Positions 27,332-36,606 of a DNA stretch of 64,000 nucleotides are shown here, piece by piece. Position numbers and translations under genes: made by a program. The DNA comes from Actinomadura hibisca NBRC 15177 (GTDB lineage: Bacteria; Actinomycetota; Actinomycetes; Streptosporangiales; Streptosporangiaceae), in NCBI RefSeq assembly GCF_001552635.1, contig NZ_BCRO01000007.1:37464-101463 (forward strand), written 5' to 3'. Within the stretch, counting starts at the first letter, position 1. Each line of letters starts with the position of its first letter. The notes under the pieces were generated by a model. It was given only the letters and a program-made list of their open reading frames with translations, was not told where the DNA came from and made no database searches.

Positions 27332-28555
27332 GTGTCACCCCGCATCCGTGGTCTGCGCACCTGCCGTGCCTGGCTGAAGGCCCGCCCGCAGGCCGCCGAC
27401 GCCGCGCTGGCCGTCCTGCTGCTGCTGGTCGGGCTCCCCCAGCTGTTCCTGCAGGACCTGTCGGCTGATCTCGCCGGGCACTACGCGCCGGTGGACGTGC
27501 GGCAGACGGTGCTGGTGGTGGTCGTCACGATGGCGATCGCGTTCCGGCGCGACCGGCCGATGACGGTGCTGACGGTGGTGCTGGCCGGGGAGCTGGCGCT
27601 GACGGTGTGGGACTACGTGCCGGCGATCCCGGACGCGGCGGCGTTCCTCGTCGCGGTGTACAGCGTGGCGGCGCACCGGGCGCTGGCGCACAGCGCGCTG
27701 GGCGGGGTGCTGGCGCTGATCGTGTTCAACGTGATGTTCGCGGTGCTGCCCGGCGTCGGCGGCGGGGCGATGGCGCTGCTGACCAACAACGCGCTGGTGG
27801 TGGGGGTGTGGGTGCTGGGCCGCAACCTGCGGTTGCGGCGCGCCTACTTCGCGGAGCTGGAGGACCGGGCGGCGCGGCTGGAGCGGGCGCGCGGCACCGA
27901 CGCGCGGGCGGCGCGGATCGAGGAGCGGTCGCGGATCGCCCGGGAGCTGCACGACGTGGTGGCGCACCACGTGAGCGTGATGACGGTGCAGGCGGGCGCG
28001 GCGCGGCGCATCATCGACCGGAACCCGGCGGGCGCGCGCGAGGCGATGTCGACCATCGAGGAGGTGGGGCGGACGGCGCTGAGCGAGATGCGGCGGATCG
28101 TGGGGGTGCTGCGCACCGACCGCGACGCCGAGTCCGCCGGGCGGGAGCTGGCGCCGCAGCCGGGCCTCGGTGATCTCGGGGAGCTGCTGGACCACGTGCG
28201 CGAGACGGGCCTGGCGGTGCAGCTGTGGATCGACGGGGAGGCGCGGACGTTGTCGCCGGGGGTGGACGTGGCGGCCTTCCGGCTGATCCAGGAGGCGCTG
28301 ACCAATACCCTCAAGCATGCCGGGCCGCAGGCGCGGGCCTGGGTCCGGCTGCACTACACCGACGACGACCTGACCGTGGAGATCGAGGACGACGGGCGCG
28401 GCACCACGACGATCGTGGCCGACGCGGGGGACAATCCCGGGCACGGGCTGGTCGGCATGTACGAGCGCGTGGCCCTGTACGGCGGCGAGCTGCGGATCGG
28501 CCCCCGGGTCGGCGGCGGTTTCGGTGTGCGGGCCCGGTTCCCCCTGGAGGCATAG
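27332..28555 (+). CDS. Membrane sensor histidine kinase (HisKA_3, NarL-type partner)
   Basis: The 407-residue kinase has four to five membrane helices in its first 165 residues (ALAVLLLLVGLPQLFL, TVLVVVVTMAIAF and others) with little extracellular sequence. A dimerisation helix follows, with phospho-acceptor His207 in RSRIARELHDVVAHHVSVMT. The GHKL ATPase domain has FRLIQEALTNTLKHAG as N box, DDGRG as G1, and GHGLVGMYERVALYGG as G2. It will phosphorylate the adjacent response regulator. The stimulus is unknown; kinases of this layout next to MacB-type transporters often sense cell-envelope stress or antibiotics. Leaderless GTG 27332 was chosen from the -10 position. Confidence 0.93.
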   Translation: MSPRIRGLRTCRAWLKARPQAADAALAVLLLLVGLPQLFLQDLSADLAGHYAPVDVRQTVLVVVVTMAIAFRRDRPMTVLTVVLAGELALTVWDYVPAIPDAAAFLVAVYSVAAHRALAHSALGGVLALIVFNVMFAVLPGVGGGAMALLTNNALVVGVWVLGRNLRLRRAYFAELEDRAARLERARGTDARAARIEERSRIARELHDVVAHHVSVMTVQAGAARRIIDRNPAGAREAMSTIEEVGRTALSEMRRIVGVLRTDRDAESAGRELAPQPGLGDLGELLDHVRETGLAVQLWIDGEARTLSPGVDVAAFRLIQEALTNTLKHAGPQARAWVRLHYTDDDLTVEIEDDGRGTTTIVADAGDNPGHGLVGMYERVALYGGELRIGPRVGGGFGVRARFPLEA

Positions 28556-28621
28556 CGTGGACGCAAGGGCCGTGACCGCGGCGAGGACGGCGAGGGCGAC
28601 GATGACGAGCGGAGCGGGCCG

Positions 28622-29305
28622 ATGAACGCCGTGCGGGTGCTTCTGGTGGACGACCAGCCGCTGCTGCGGACCGGGTTCCGGCTGATCCTGGAGGCCGAGA
28701 CCGACATCGCGGTGGTGGGCGAGGCCGGGGACGGCGCGGCGGCGGTGGAGTCGACGCGGTCGTTGCTGCCGGACGTGGTGCTGATGGACATCCGGATGCC
28801 GGGGGTGGACGGCATCGAGGCGACGCGCCGCATCATCCGCGACGGCGCGGCCTCGCACGATCCGAAGGTGCTGATCCTGACGACGTTCGACCTGGACGAG
28901 TACGTGATCGAGGCGGTGCGGGCGGGGGCCAGCGGGTTCCTGCTGAAGGACTCGCCGCCCGAGGACCTGGTGACGGCGATCCGGATCGTGGCGGCCGGGG
29001 ACGCGATCGTGGCGCCGAGCGTGACGCGGCGGTTGCTGGACAAGTTCGCGACGCGGTTGCCGGCGGTGCGGGACGCCGCTCCCCCGCCGGGCCTGGACAC
29101 GCTGACCGAGCGGGAGCGCGAGGTGCTGACGCACGTGGCGCGCGGCCAGTCGAACGCCGAGATCGCGCGGGAGCTGGTGGTCAGCGAGACGACGGTGAAG
29201 ACGCACGTGGGCAACGTGCTGGCCAAGCTCGGCCTGCGCGACCGGGTGCAGGCGGTGGTGTACGCCTACGAGACGGGGTTGAGCCGTCCGGGCCAGGGCG
29301 GCTGA
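28622..29305 (+). CDS. NarL/LuxR-family response regulator
   Basis: The 227-residue regulator has a receiver domain with acidic pocket Asp10/Asp11, phospho-acceptor Asp56 in [10 protein letters not shown], the conserved Thr in ILTTFD and Lys in FLLKDS. A C-terminal LuxR helix-turn-helix follows ([20 protein letters not shown], then [18 protein letters not shown]). It lies 66 bases after the kinase gene, so the two form a two-component pair. The ABC transporter 355 bases downstream on the same strand is the likeliest target. A small inverted repeat at 29472-29489 is a candidate binding site. Confidence 0.95.
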   Translation: MNAVRVLLVDDQPLLRTGFRLILEAETDIAVVGEAGDGAAAVESTRSLLPDVVLMDIRMPGVDGIEATRRIIRDGAASHDPKVLILTTFDLDEYVIEAVRAGASGFLLKDSPPEDLVTAIRIVAAGDAIVAPSVTRRLLDKFATRLPAVRDAAPPPGLDTLTEREREVLTHVARGQSNAEIARELVVSETTVKTHVGNVLAKLGLRDRVQAVVYAYETGLSRPGQGG

Positions 29306-29659
29306 CGCCTCTTCGCGCGGGCTGGCGGCCCCTCCGCGCGGACGAGCCCCCGGGGGATCTTTCAGGGATACCCCGAGGCGCGCTGAGCTGCGTGGAAAGG
29401 CCGTCGGGGCTCTGGGGGCGGTGCGGTGGCGCGGCCGGTCCCGGGGTCCACCCTGCCTCGGACGTCGGGGTGTCCTACTCCCGGAGGACGACCGGTGGGG
29501 GCGCTCCTCCTGCCTTGGGTGGAGCGGTGATTCCGTTCCCCGGGTCCATCCCCGGGGCGGTTTTCGCTCCTACTGTTCTGGACTAGGGATCGCCGACGGG
29601 GAACGCGGTCCCGTTCCTTTCGAGCAGGTCTCCGGTTCCATCCACGCAGGGGAGTTCAC
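29306..29659 (+). other. Intergenic region before the ABC exporter operon
   Basis: The 354 bases contain no supportable gene. They probably hold the exporter promoter. GTCCT-N8-AGGAC at 29472-29489 is a 5-bp inverted repeat that could bind the upstream response regulator. A TACTGT or TAGGGA -10-like element lies near 29570-29590, but I cannot pair either with a clear -35. Confidence 0.35.
29472..29489. promoter_or_regulatory. Candidate response-regulator operator
   Basis: gtcctactcccggaggac has perfect 5-bp inverted ends and lies 171 bases before the exporter start codon, between a NarL-type regulator gene and a transporter operon. Weak evidence on its own. Confidence 0.3.
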
Positions 29660-30499
29660 GTGACCAACACCGTCCCGTCCAACGCCGACGCGCATCCCGC
29701 GCCCGGGGCGGGCGACTTCGCCGCACGGGCGTCGGCCGTCGCCAAGGTCTACGGCCGCGGCGACGCCCAGGTCGTCGCCCTCGACGGGGTGACGGTGGGC
29801 ATCCCGCGCGGCCGCTTCACCGCGATCATGGGCCCGTCGGGGTCCGGCAAGTCGACGCTGATGCACTGCATGGCGGGCCTGGACTCGGTCGACTCCGGGC
29901 AGGTGTTCATCGGCGACACCGAGCTGACCCGGCTGAAGGACAAGCAGCTCACCCGGCTGCGCCGCGACAAGATCGGGTTCGTCTTCCAGGCGTTCAACCT
30001 GGTGCCGACGCTGACGGCGCTGGAGAACATCACGCTGCCGATGGACATCGCGGGCCGCAAGCACGACAAGGAATGGCTGGACACCGTCGTCGACACGGTG
30101 GGGTTGCGGTCCCGGCTGAAGCACCGGCCCACCGAGCTGTCGGGCGGCCAGCAGCAGCGGGTGGCGTGCGCGCGGGCGCTGGCGTCCCGCCCGGAGATCA
30201 TCTTCGCGGACGAGCCGACCGGCAACCTCGACTCCCGCTCGGGCGCGGAGGTGCTGGGGTTCCTGCGCGACTCGGTGCGCGGCATGGGGCAGACCATCGT
30301 CATGGTCACCCACGACCCGTCGGCCGCCGCCTACGCCGACCAGGTGCTGTTCCTCACCGACGGGCAGATCGTCGACACCATGCAGGGGCCCACCGCCGAG
30401 CGGGTGCTGGAGCGCATGAAGGGCTTCGACCGGCCCGCCGCCGACACCGCCCGCACCGCCGCCGGCGGCGGGAGCACGAGCGGGGCCGCGGCGCGATGA
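29660..30499 (+). CDS. MacB/LolD-type ABC transporter ATP-binding protein
   Basis: The 279-residue ATPase has Walker A GPSGSGKST, Q-loop FVFQAFNLVPTLTALENI, signature LSGGQQQR, Walker B IIFADEPTGNLDS and switch His in VMVTHD. The QAFNLVPTLTA run is typical of the ABC family that works with FtsX-like permeases. A 25-residue N-terminal tail and a C-terminal Ala/Gly tail are added. The stop overlaps the permease ATG (ATGA), so the two are translationally coupled. With the two-component system upstream, this looks like a peptide- or antibiotic-responsive efflux or envelope-remodelling system. Confidence 0.94.
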   Translation: MTNTVPSNADAHPAPGAGDFAARASAVAKVYGRGDAQVVALDGVTVGIPRGRFTAIMGPSGSGKSTLMHCMAGLDSVDSGQVFIGDTELTRLKDKQLTRLRRDKIGFVFQAFNLVPTLTALENITLPMDIAGRKHDKEWLDTVVDTVGLRSRLKHRPTELSGGQQQRVACARALASRPEIIFADEPTGNLDSRSGAEVLGFLRDSVRGMGQTIVMVTHDPSAAAYADQVLFLTDGQIVDTMQGPTAERVLERMKGFDRPAADTARTAAGGGSTSGAAAR

Positions 30500-32997
30500 T
30501 GGCCAAGGTCACGCTCCGCAACCTGGCGGCGCACAAGATCCGGCTGCTGCTGACGGCCGTCGCGGTGATCCTCGGCGTGGCGTTCGTGGCCGGGACGCTG
30601 ATCTTCACCGACACCATGAACCGGCAGTTCGACGACCTGTTCAACCGCGTCGGCAAGGGCGTGGCGGTCGACGTGCGCGCCAAGAAGGCGGTGGCGGAGT
30701 CCGCCGACGACGGCACCGCCTCCCCGCCGGTCCCCGCCTCGGTGGTGGAGCGGCTGCGCGCGGTGCCCGGCGTGAAGGACCCGGTCGGCAACGTCACCGG
30801 GTACGCCGCGGTCGTCGGCCGCGACGGGAAGATCGTCGGGAGCGGGCAGCAGGGCCCGCCGCAGCTCGGCGCGAACTGGGTGGCCGGCGGCGACTACACG
30901 ATGTCGTCGGGCCGCCCGCCCGCCGGGCCCGCCGAGGTCGCCCTCGACGAGAACACCGCGAAGAAGGGCAGGTTCGGCGTCGGGGACACCGTGCGGGTCG
31001 TCAGCCCGGGCCCGCCGCTGCGCGCCCGCGTCTCGGGCCTGGTCGACACCGGCGACCTGATGGGCGCCTCCATCACCCTGTTCGACACCCCCACCGCGCA
31101 GAAGCTGCTGCTGAAGCCGGGCTTCTTCACCGACGTGCAGATGGGGTCGGACGGCGTGCCGGAGGCCGAGCTGCGCGACCGCGTCGCCGCCGCGCTGCCC
31201 GCGAACATGGAGGCCATCACCGGCACCAAGCTGCGCGAGGACGCCAAGAGCGACGTGGCGCAGTTCATGGGGTTCTTCCGCACGTTCCTGCTGGTGTTCG
31301 CGCTGATCTCGATCTTCGTCGGGGCGTTCATCATCTTCAACACCTTCTCGATGCTGGTGGCCCAGCGCACCCGCGAGCTGGCGCTGCTGCGCGCCATCGG
31401 CGCGGCCCGGCCGCAGGTGACGCGGGCGGTGCTCGGCGAGGCCGTCGCGGTCGGCGTGGTGGGCTCCACGCTGGGCCTGGCCGCCGGGGCGGGCCTCGCG
31501 CTGCTGCTGCAGGCCCAGATGATGGGCGAGAGCGGGGGCCTCGCCTTCACCGCCACCCCGGTCATCGTGTCCTACCTCGTCGGCATCGGCGTCACGGTCG
31601 TGTCGGCGTACTTCCCGGCCCGCCGCGCCGCCAGGATCCCCCCGGTGGCCGCGATGCGCGACGACGTGGCGCTGCCGCGCCGCTCGATGCGCATCCGGCT
31701 CGCGTTCGGCGCGCTGCTCACCCTCGTCGGCGCCGCGCTGATCGGCGTCGGGCTCGCCGGGTCGGGCGGCAACGCCGCGCTGCCGGTCGGCGCGGGCGCG
31801 TTCGCGGTGTTCCTGGGCGTGGCGATGCTCGCCCCGGTGATCAGCGTGCCGGTGGTGCGGGTGCTGGGCGCGCCGTTCGCGCGGCTGCTGGGAGCCCCCG
31901 GGCGGCTGGCGCGGCAGAACGCGCTGCGCAACCCGCGCCGCACCGCCGCCACCGCCGCCGCCCTGATGATCGGCCTGGCGCTGATCACGACGGTGAACGT
32001 GCTGGGCGCGTCGATGAGCGCCTCGGTGGACGCGCAGGTCGACAAGCAGTTCGGCGCCGACTTCGTCGTCGCCCCCACCGGCATGGGCGGCGTCGGCTCC
32101 GACGTGGCCGCGCGGGTCGCGGCGGTGCCCGGCGTGGAGTCGGTCGCGCCGTACTACACCGGCAACGTGAAGATCGACGGTAAGCGCAGCGCGATCGTGT
32201 CCGGCGACGTCGACGCGCTGGCGCGGGGCGTGCGGATGGAGACGGTCGCGGGCGGCACCGCGGTGGGCTCCGACGGCCTGCTGGTCGCCGAGGAGACCGC
32301 CAAGACCCGCAAGTGGACGGTCGGCACGACCGTGCCGGTCACCTTCGTCGACGGCCGCACCCAGAACCTGCGGGTGGCGGGCCTGTACGCGAAGAACGAC
32401 CTGCTCGGCCCGCTGGTGGTCGCCGAACCGGCCTACAAGGCCCACACGGCCCGGCCGCAGACCGAGCGGCTGATCGTGCAGGCCGCCGACACCAGCGCCG
32501 CCACCAAGACCGCGATCGAGCGGCGCCTCGCCGACCACCCCGACCTGGAGGTGCAGGACCAGGCGGCGCTGAAGGAGCAGGCCCGCCAGCAGGTGGACCA
32601 GTTCGTCACGTTCCTGACGGTGCTGCTGGTCATGTCGGTGATCATCGCGGCGGTCGGGGTGGTCAACACCCTGGCGCTGTCGGTGATCGAGCGCACCCGC
32701 GAGATCGGGCTGCTGCGCGCCATCGGCATCAGCCGCCGCCAGCTGCGCCGCATGATCCGCGTCGAGTCCATCGTGATCGCGGTGTTCGGCGCGGTGCTCG
32801 GCATGGCGATCGGCGTCGCGTTCGGCGCGGCGCTCCAGCAGGCGCTGGAGGGCGACGGGCTGAGCGAGCTCGCGATCCCCGCCGGGACGCTGGTCGCCTA
32901 CCTGGTGGTCGCCGCCGTCATCGGCGTGCTGGCCGCGCTGTGGCCCGCCTGGCGGGCCGGGCGGATGGACGTGCTCAAGGCCATCTCCACCGAGTAG
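30496..32997 (+). CDS. FtsX/MacB-like ABC transporter permease, duplicated
   Basis: The 833-residue permease has two FtsX halves. TM1 is near residues 14-36 ([20 protein letters not shown]), followed by a large extracellular MacB-type domain up to about 245. Three helices of FtsX domain 1 follow ([18 protein letters not shown] ... [17 protein letters not shown]), then two central helices. A second extracellular domain spans about 515-690, and FtsX domain 2 follows ([17 protein letters not shown] ... [17 protein letters not shown]). Such single-chain dimers act as mechanotransmitters that extract or release substrates at the outer face. ATG 30496 overlaps the ATPase stop. A bidirectional terminator follows. 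Confidence 0.93.
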   Translation: MMAKVTLRNLAAHKIRLLLTAVAVILGVAFVAGTLIFTDTMNRQFDDLFNRVGKGVAVDVRAKKAVAESADDGTASPPVPASVVERLRAVPGVKDPVGNVTGYAAVVGRDGKIVGSGQQGPPQLGANWVAGGDYTMSSGRPPAGPAEVALDENTAKKGRFGVGDTVRVVSPGPPLRARVSGLVDTGDLMGASITLFDTPTAQKLLLKPGFFTDVQMGSDGVPEAELRDRVAAALPANMEAITGTKLREDAKSDVAQFMGFFRTFLLVFALISIFVGAFIIFNTFSMLVAQRTRELALLRAIGAARPQVTRAVLGEAVAVGVVGSTLGLAAGAGLALLLQAQMMGESGGLAFTATPVIVSYLVGIGVTVVSAYFPARRAARIPPVAAMRDDVALPRRSMRIRLAFGALLTLVGAALIGVGLAGSGGNAALPVGAGAFAVFLGVAMLAPVISVPVVRVLGAPFARLLGAPGRLARQNALRNPRRTAATAAALMIGLALITTVNVLGASMSASVDAQVDKQFGADFVVAPTGMGGVGSDVAARVAAVPGVESVAPYYTGNVKIDGKRSAIVSGDVDALARGVRMETVAGGTAVGSDGLLVAEETAKTRKWTVGTTVPVTFVDGRTQNLRVAGLYAKNDLLGPLVVAEPAYKAHTARPQTERLIVQAADTSAATKTAIERRLADHPDLEVQDQAALKEQARQQVDQFVTFLTVLLVMSVIIAAVGVVNTLALSVIERTREIGLLRAIGISRRQLRRMIRVESIVIAVFGAVLGMAIGVAFGAALQQALEGDGLSELAIPAGTLVAYLVVAAVIGVLAALWPAWRAGRMDVLKAISTE

Positions 32998-33028
32998 CCC
33001 CACACCGGGCAGCCCCGCCGGGAAGCCG

Positions 33029-33064
33029 AACGGCCCGCACGGATTCTCATCCGTGCGGGCCGTT
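33029..33064. terminator. Bidirectional terminator between exporter and importer operons
   Basis: Perfect 15-bp inverted repeat (arms 33029-33043 and 33050-33064, AACGGCCCGCACGGA and its complement) with a 6-base loop. It is placed between the convergent permease and oligopeptide ATPase genes. Confidence 0.85.
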
Positions 33065-33079
33065 TCGGTGTCCCCGCCG

Positions 33080-34354
33080 TCAGTCCTTGTGGACCGGGGC
33101 GGCCGGCAGGTCGCCGCCCGCCGGGGCCACCGCCGACTGCGCGACCGCGTCGGTGGCGCTGACGGTGGTGTTCTCCGGGAAGTGGCACGCGGCCTGGTGC
33201 CCCGGGCTCAGCTCGATCAGCGGCGGCTCGACCTGCTTGCAGATCTCCTGCGCCTTCCAGCAGCGGGTGTGGAAGCGGCAGGCGGGCGGCGGGTCCAGCG
33301 GGCTCGGCACGTCGCCCTGGAGCCGGATGCGCTCGCGGTTGCCGCGCTGGCTCGGGTCGGGCACCGGCACCGCCGACAGCAGCGCGTTGGTGTAGGGGTG
33401 CATCGGCCGCTCGTACAGGTCGTTGCGGTCCGCGATCTCCACGATCTTGCCCAGGTACATCACCGCGACGCGGTCGGAGATGTGCCGCACCACCGACAGG
33501 TCGTGCGCGATCACCACGTAGGTGAGGTCGAGCTCGTCCTGCAGGTCCTCCAGCAGGTTGACCACCTGCGCCTGCACCGACACGTCCAGCGCCGACACCG
33601 GCTCGTCGGCCACGATCAGCTTGGGCTTGAGCGCCAGCGTGCGGGCGATGCCGATGCGCTGGCGCTGGCCGCCGGAGAACTCGTGCGGGTAACGGTTGTA
33701 GTGCTCGGGGCTCAGCCCGACCAGCTCCAGCAGCTCCTGCACCGCGGCCTTGACGCCCTGCTTGGGCTTCTCGCCCTGCAGCCGGAACGCCGCGCCGATG
33801 ATCGAGCCGACGGTCTGCCGCGGGTTCAGCGACGAGTACGGGTCCTGGAAGATCATCTGGATGTCGCGGCGCAGCGGGCGCAGCTGGCCCTGCGACATGC
33901 GGGTGATGTCGTGGCCCTCGAAGGTGATCTTGCCGAAGGTCGGGTCCTCCAGCCGCATGATCATGCGGCCGGTGGTGGTCTTGCCGCAGCCCGACTCCCC
34001 CACCAGGCCCAGCGTCTCGCCCTTGCGCACCGAGAAGGACACGCCGTCCACGGCCTTCACCGCGCCGGTCTGGCGGCGCAGGATCGCGCCCGAGGTGACC
34101 GGGAAGTGCTTGCCGAGGTTGTCCACCTCCAGCAGCAGCTCGCCGCGCCGCTGCGGGGCGGCGCGCTCCTGCACCACCAGCGGCGCGTCGGCGCCGGTGG
34201 CGGGGGTGCCGGTCACGGTGTCGACCGGGGTGCCGGTCACGGTGCCGGTCGCGGCGGCGGTGGCAGCGACGGTGTCGGTGCCGGCCGCGTCGGCGGGCGC
34301 GTCGGCCGGCGGGGTGTCCACCGGCTCTCCCGCCCGGCTCGCCTCTGTGCTCAC
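33080..34354 (-). CDS. Oligopeptide ABC importer ATPase (OppF/DppF type), system 1
   Basis: A 424-residue ATPase with Walker [11 protein letters not shown]-loop [16 protein letters not shown], signature FSGGQRQR, Walker [15 protein letters not shown] and the C-terminal oligopeptide-transporter motif with Cys residues ([17 protein letters not shown]), a likely Fe-S or metal site. An N-terminal tail of about 60 residues is Ala/Thr/Gly-rich with [17 protein letters not shown] repeats. It is the last gene of the operon oppC-SBP-oppB-oppD-oppF. GTG 34354 has GGAG at correct spacing; the longer frame above it shadows oppD. Confidence 0.93.
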   Translation of the reverse strand: MSTEASRAGEPVDTPPADAPADAAGTDTVAATAAATGTVTGTPVDTVTGTPATGADAPLVVQERAAPQRRGELLLEVDNLGKHFPVTSGAILRRQTGAVKAVDGVSFSVRKGETLGLVGESGCGKTTTGRMIMRLEDPTFGKITFEGHDITRMSQGQLRPLRRDIQMIFQDPYSSLNPRQTVGSIIGAAFRLQGEKPKQGVKAAVQELLELVGLSPEHYNRYPHEFSGGQRQRIGIARTLALKPKLIVADEPVSALDVSVQAQVVNLLEDLQDELDLTYVVIAHDLSVVRHISDRVAVMYLGKIVEIADRNDLYERPMHPYTNALLSAVPVPDPSQRGNRERIRLQGDVPSPLDPPPACRFHTRCWKAQEICKQVEPPLIELSPGHQAACHFPENTTVSATDAVAQSAVAPAGGDLPAAPVHKD

Positions 34355-34404
34355 GATGTCTCCACCTTCTCGGTCGGGGAGGAGAACCCCCCCGGTCCTC
34401 CCCA

Positions 34405-35499
34405 TCACAGCTTCGGCGCGATCTCGTCGGCCCAGATCCGGCGGCGCCGCTCGACGGCCATGTGGCAGGCCACCGTGTGTCCGGGCGCGGTCTCGCGCAG
34501 CTCGGGGCGCTCGACGGTGCTCTTGCCGTCGGTCAGCTCCGAGTAGGCGCAGCGCGGGTTGAACGCGCAGCCCTGCGGCAGGTTGATCAGGCTGGGCGGG
34601 GTGCCCTTGATCGGCAGGAGCCGTTCGCTGCGCTCGCGGTCCAGGCGCGGCATCGAGCCGAGCAGGCCCCAGGTGTAGGGGTGCTCGGGGCGGTGGAAGA
34701 CGTCGTCCACCGAGCCGTACTCGATGTTGCGGCCGCCGTACATGACCAGGATGTCGTCGCTCAGCTCGGCCACCACGCCCAGGTCGTGGGTGATCATGAT
34801 GATCGCGGAGTTGAACTCGCGCTGCAGGTCGCGGATCAGGTCGAGGATCTGCGCCTGCACCGTCACGTCCAGGGCGGTGGTGGGCTCGTCGGCGATCAGC
34901 AGCTCGGGGTCGCACGACAGCGCCATGGCGATCATGGCGCGCTGGCGCATGCCGCCGGAGAACTGGTGCGGGTAGTCGTCCACCCGGCGGTCGGGCTTGG
35001 GGATGCCGACCCGGCCCAGCATGTCGACGGCGTGCTTGCGCGCGACCTTCTTGCTGACGTCGTTGTGGATGCGGTAGGCCTCCACGATCTGCGCCCCGAC
35101 GGTGTAGAAGGGGTGCATCGCCGACAGCGGGTCCTGGAAGATCATCGCCATGTTGCGGCCGCGCATCCGGCGGACCTGGTCGGGCGAGGCGCCGACCAGC
35201 TCGTTGCCGTCCAGCCAGATCTCCCCCGAGACCTTGGCGTTGCGCCGGTTGTGCAGGCCGAGGACGCCGAGGCTGGTCACCGACTTGCCCGAGCCGGACT
35301 CGCCCACGATGCCGAGGGTGCGGCCGCGCTCCAGCTTGAACGACAGCCCGTCCACCGACTTCACCAGGCCGTCGTCGGTCGGGAAGTGGATGCGCAGGTC
35401 GCGGACCTCCAGGAAGGAGGTCGGCGGCCGGCCGGGCTCCTCGACGGTGGTGGGCGCGCCGTCCAGCATGTCGGCCGGACGCTTGGACTTGTCAGCCAT
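34405..35499 (-). CDS. Oligopeptide ABC importer ATPase (OppD/DppD type), system 1
   Basis: The 364-residue ATPase carries Walker [10 protein letters not shown]-loop [17 protein letters not shown], signature FSGGMRQR, Walker [15 protein letters not shown], switch His in IMITHDLGV, and the family's C-terminal Cys segment ([12 protein letters not shown]). It drives import together with OppF-type ATPase 1. Its ATG overlaps the last base of the oppB stop (TGATG), showing translational coupling. The usual partner length and motif order leave little doubt about the family; the peptide range cannot be read from sequence. Confidence 0.94.
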   Translation of the reverse strand: MADKSKRPADMLDGAPTTVEEPGRPPTSFLEVRDLRIHFPTDDGLVKSVDGLSFKLERGRTLGIVGESGSGKSVTSLGVLGLHNRRNAKVSGEIWLDGNELVGASPDQVRRMRGRNMAMIFQDPLSAMHPFYTVGAQIVEAYRIHNDVSKKVARKHAVDMLGRVGIPKPDRRVDDYPHQFSGGMRQRAMIAMALSCDPELLIADEPTTALDVTVQAQILDLIRDLQREFNSAIIMITHDLGVVAELSDDILVMYGGRNIEYGSVDDVFHRPEHPYTWGLLGSMPRLDRERSERLLPIKGTPPSLINLPQGCAFNPRCAYSELTDGKSTVERPELRETAPGHTVACHMAVERRRRIWADEIAPKL

Positions 35500-36509
35500 C
35501 AGCTGTGCCTCACCCTCGGGTCAACGACCCCGTACAGCAGGTCCACGATCAGGTTGGCGACCACGACGAACAACGAGGCGGTCACGACCGTCCCCAGCAC
35601 GACCGGCAGGTCGCTGCCGACCACGCCGTCCAGCGCCAGCGAGCCCAGGCCCTTCAGCGAGAAGGTGCGCTCGGTCAGCACCGCGCCGCCGAACAGCAGG
35701 CCGATGTCCAGGCCGAACACCGTCAGCAGCGGGGTGAGCGAGGCGCGCAGCGCGTGCTTGGTGATCACGGTGCGTTCGGGCAGGCCCTTGGCGCGGGCCG
35801 TGCGGATGTAGTCCTCGCTCATCGTCTCCAGCATGCCCGCCCGGGTGAGGCGGGCGTACATGGCGGCGTACAGGAACGCGAGGGTGATCCACGGCAGGAT
35901 CAGCGCCGACGCCCACTTGAACGGGTTGTCGGCGAAGGAGGAGTAGCTGACCGGTGGGAGCAGCCCCCACTGGTGCACGACGAACGCCAGCGACAGCAGG
36001 CCGGTGAAGTAGATGGGCAGCGACACGCCCGCCAGCGCGATCATCATCGCGGCGCGGTCGAACAGGCTGCCGCGGCGCAGCGCCGACAGCACGCCGATGG
36101 AGACGCCGACCAGCAGCCAGATCACCGCGGCGCCGACCACCAGCGACAGGGTGATCGGGAAACGGTCGACGAGCTGGTCGGTGACGCTCTGGTTGGTGCG
36201 GAAGGAGTAGCCCAGGCACGGCGCCGGGCAGTCGATCTTCTCGACGCCGGTGTCGTAGGTGTCGCCGGTCACGGCGGCCTTGACGAAGTTGCCGTACTGG
36301 ACCGCGAGGGGCTGGTCGAACCCGAAGCGTTCCTTGATGGCCGCCAGCGCCTCCGGGGTCGGAGACTTGCCGGCGAACCGTGCGGCCATGTCGTCGGTGG
36401 TGGTTCCCGCCAGCTTGGGAAGCCCGAAGAAGATCAGGAAGGTCACCGCGCTGATGATGAACACCAGCAGAACCGCGCCCCCGAGCCGGCGAAGAATGAA
36501 AGCGATCAC
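35499..36509 (-). CDS. Oligopeptide ABC importer permease (OppB/DppB type), system 1
   Basis: The 336-residue membrane protein has an N-terminal helix (FILRRLGGAVLLVFIISAVTFLI) followed by a long extracellular stretch with two Cys (DCPAPCLGYSF). Five further helices enclose the EAA loop (EDYIRTARAKGLPERTVITKHALR) that contacts the ATPases. It ends in the family tail DLLYGVVDPRVRHS. The GTG start at 36509 comes after a strong hairpin that separates it from the binding-protein gene. Confidence 0.93.
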   Translation of the reverse strand: MIAFILRRLGGAVLLVFIISAVTFLIFFGLPKLAGTTTDDMAARFAGKSPTPEALAAIKERFGFDQPLAVQYGNFVKAAVTGDTYDTGVEKIDCPAPCLGYSFRTNQSVTDQLVDRFPITLSLVVGAAVIWLLVGVSIGVLSALRRGSLFDRAAMMIALAGVSLPIYFTGLLSLAFVVHQWGLLPPVSYSSFADNPFKWASALILPWITLAFLYAAMYARLTRAGMLETMSEDYIRTARAKGLPERTVITKHALRASLTPLLTVFGLDIGLLFGGAVLTERTFSLKGLGSLALDGVVGSDLPVVLGTVVTASLFVVVANLIVDLLYGVVDPRVRHS

Positions 36510-36522
36510 AGTGCGCGGCCCC

Positions 36523-36564
36523 GGACGGCCGGCCCGGTCCCGGTAGGGCCCGGGCCGGCCGTCC
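36523..36564 (-). terminator. Strong hairpin between binding-protein and permease genes, system 1
   Basis: Arms 36523-36537 (GGACGGCCGGCCCGG) and 36550-36564 are perfect complements over 15 bp with a 12-base loop. It lies inside the importer operon, 42 bases past the binding-protein stop, so it probably attenuates rather than ends transcription. Confidence 0.7.
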
Positions 36565-36606
36565 TTGCGGCCTTCACCTGCCTTCTTCAGCGAAGCGGCG
36601 GAGGAC

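Noticed and set aside
29392..29586. 64-codon frame upstream of the ABC exporter
   Set aside because: No ribosome site and composition typical of GC-rich intergenic DNA.
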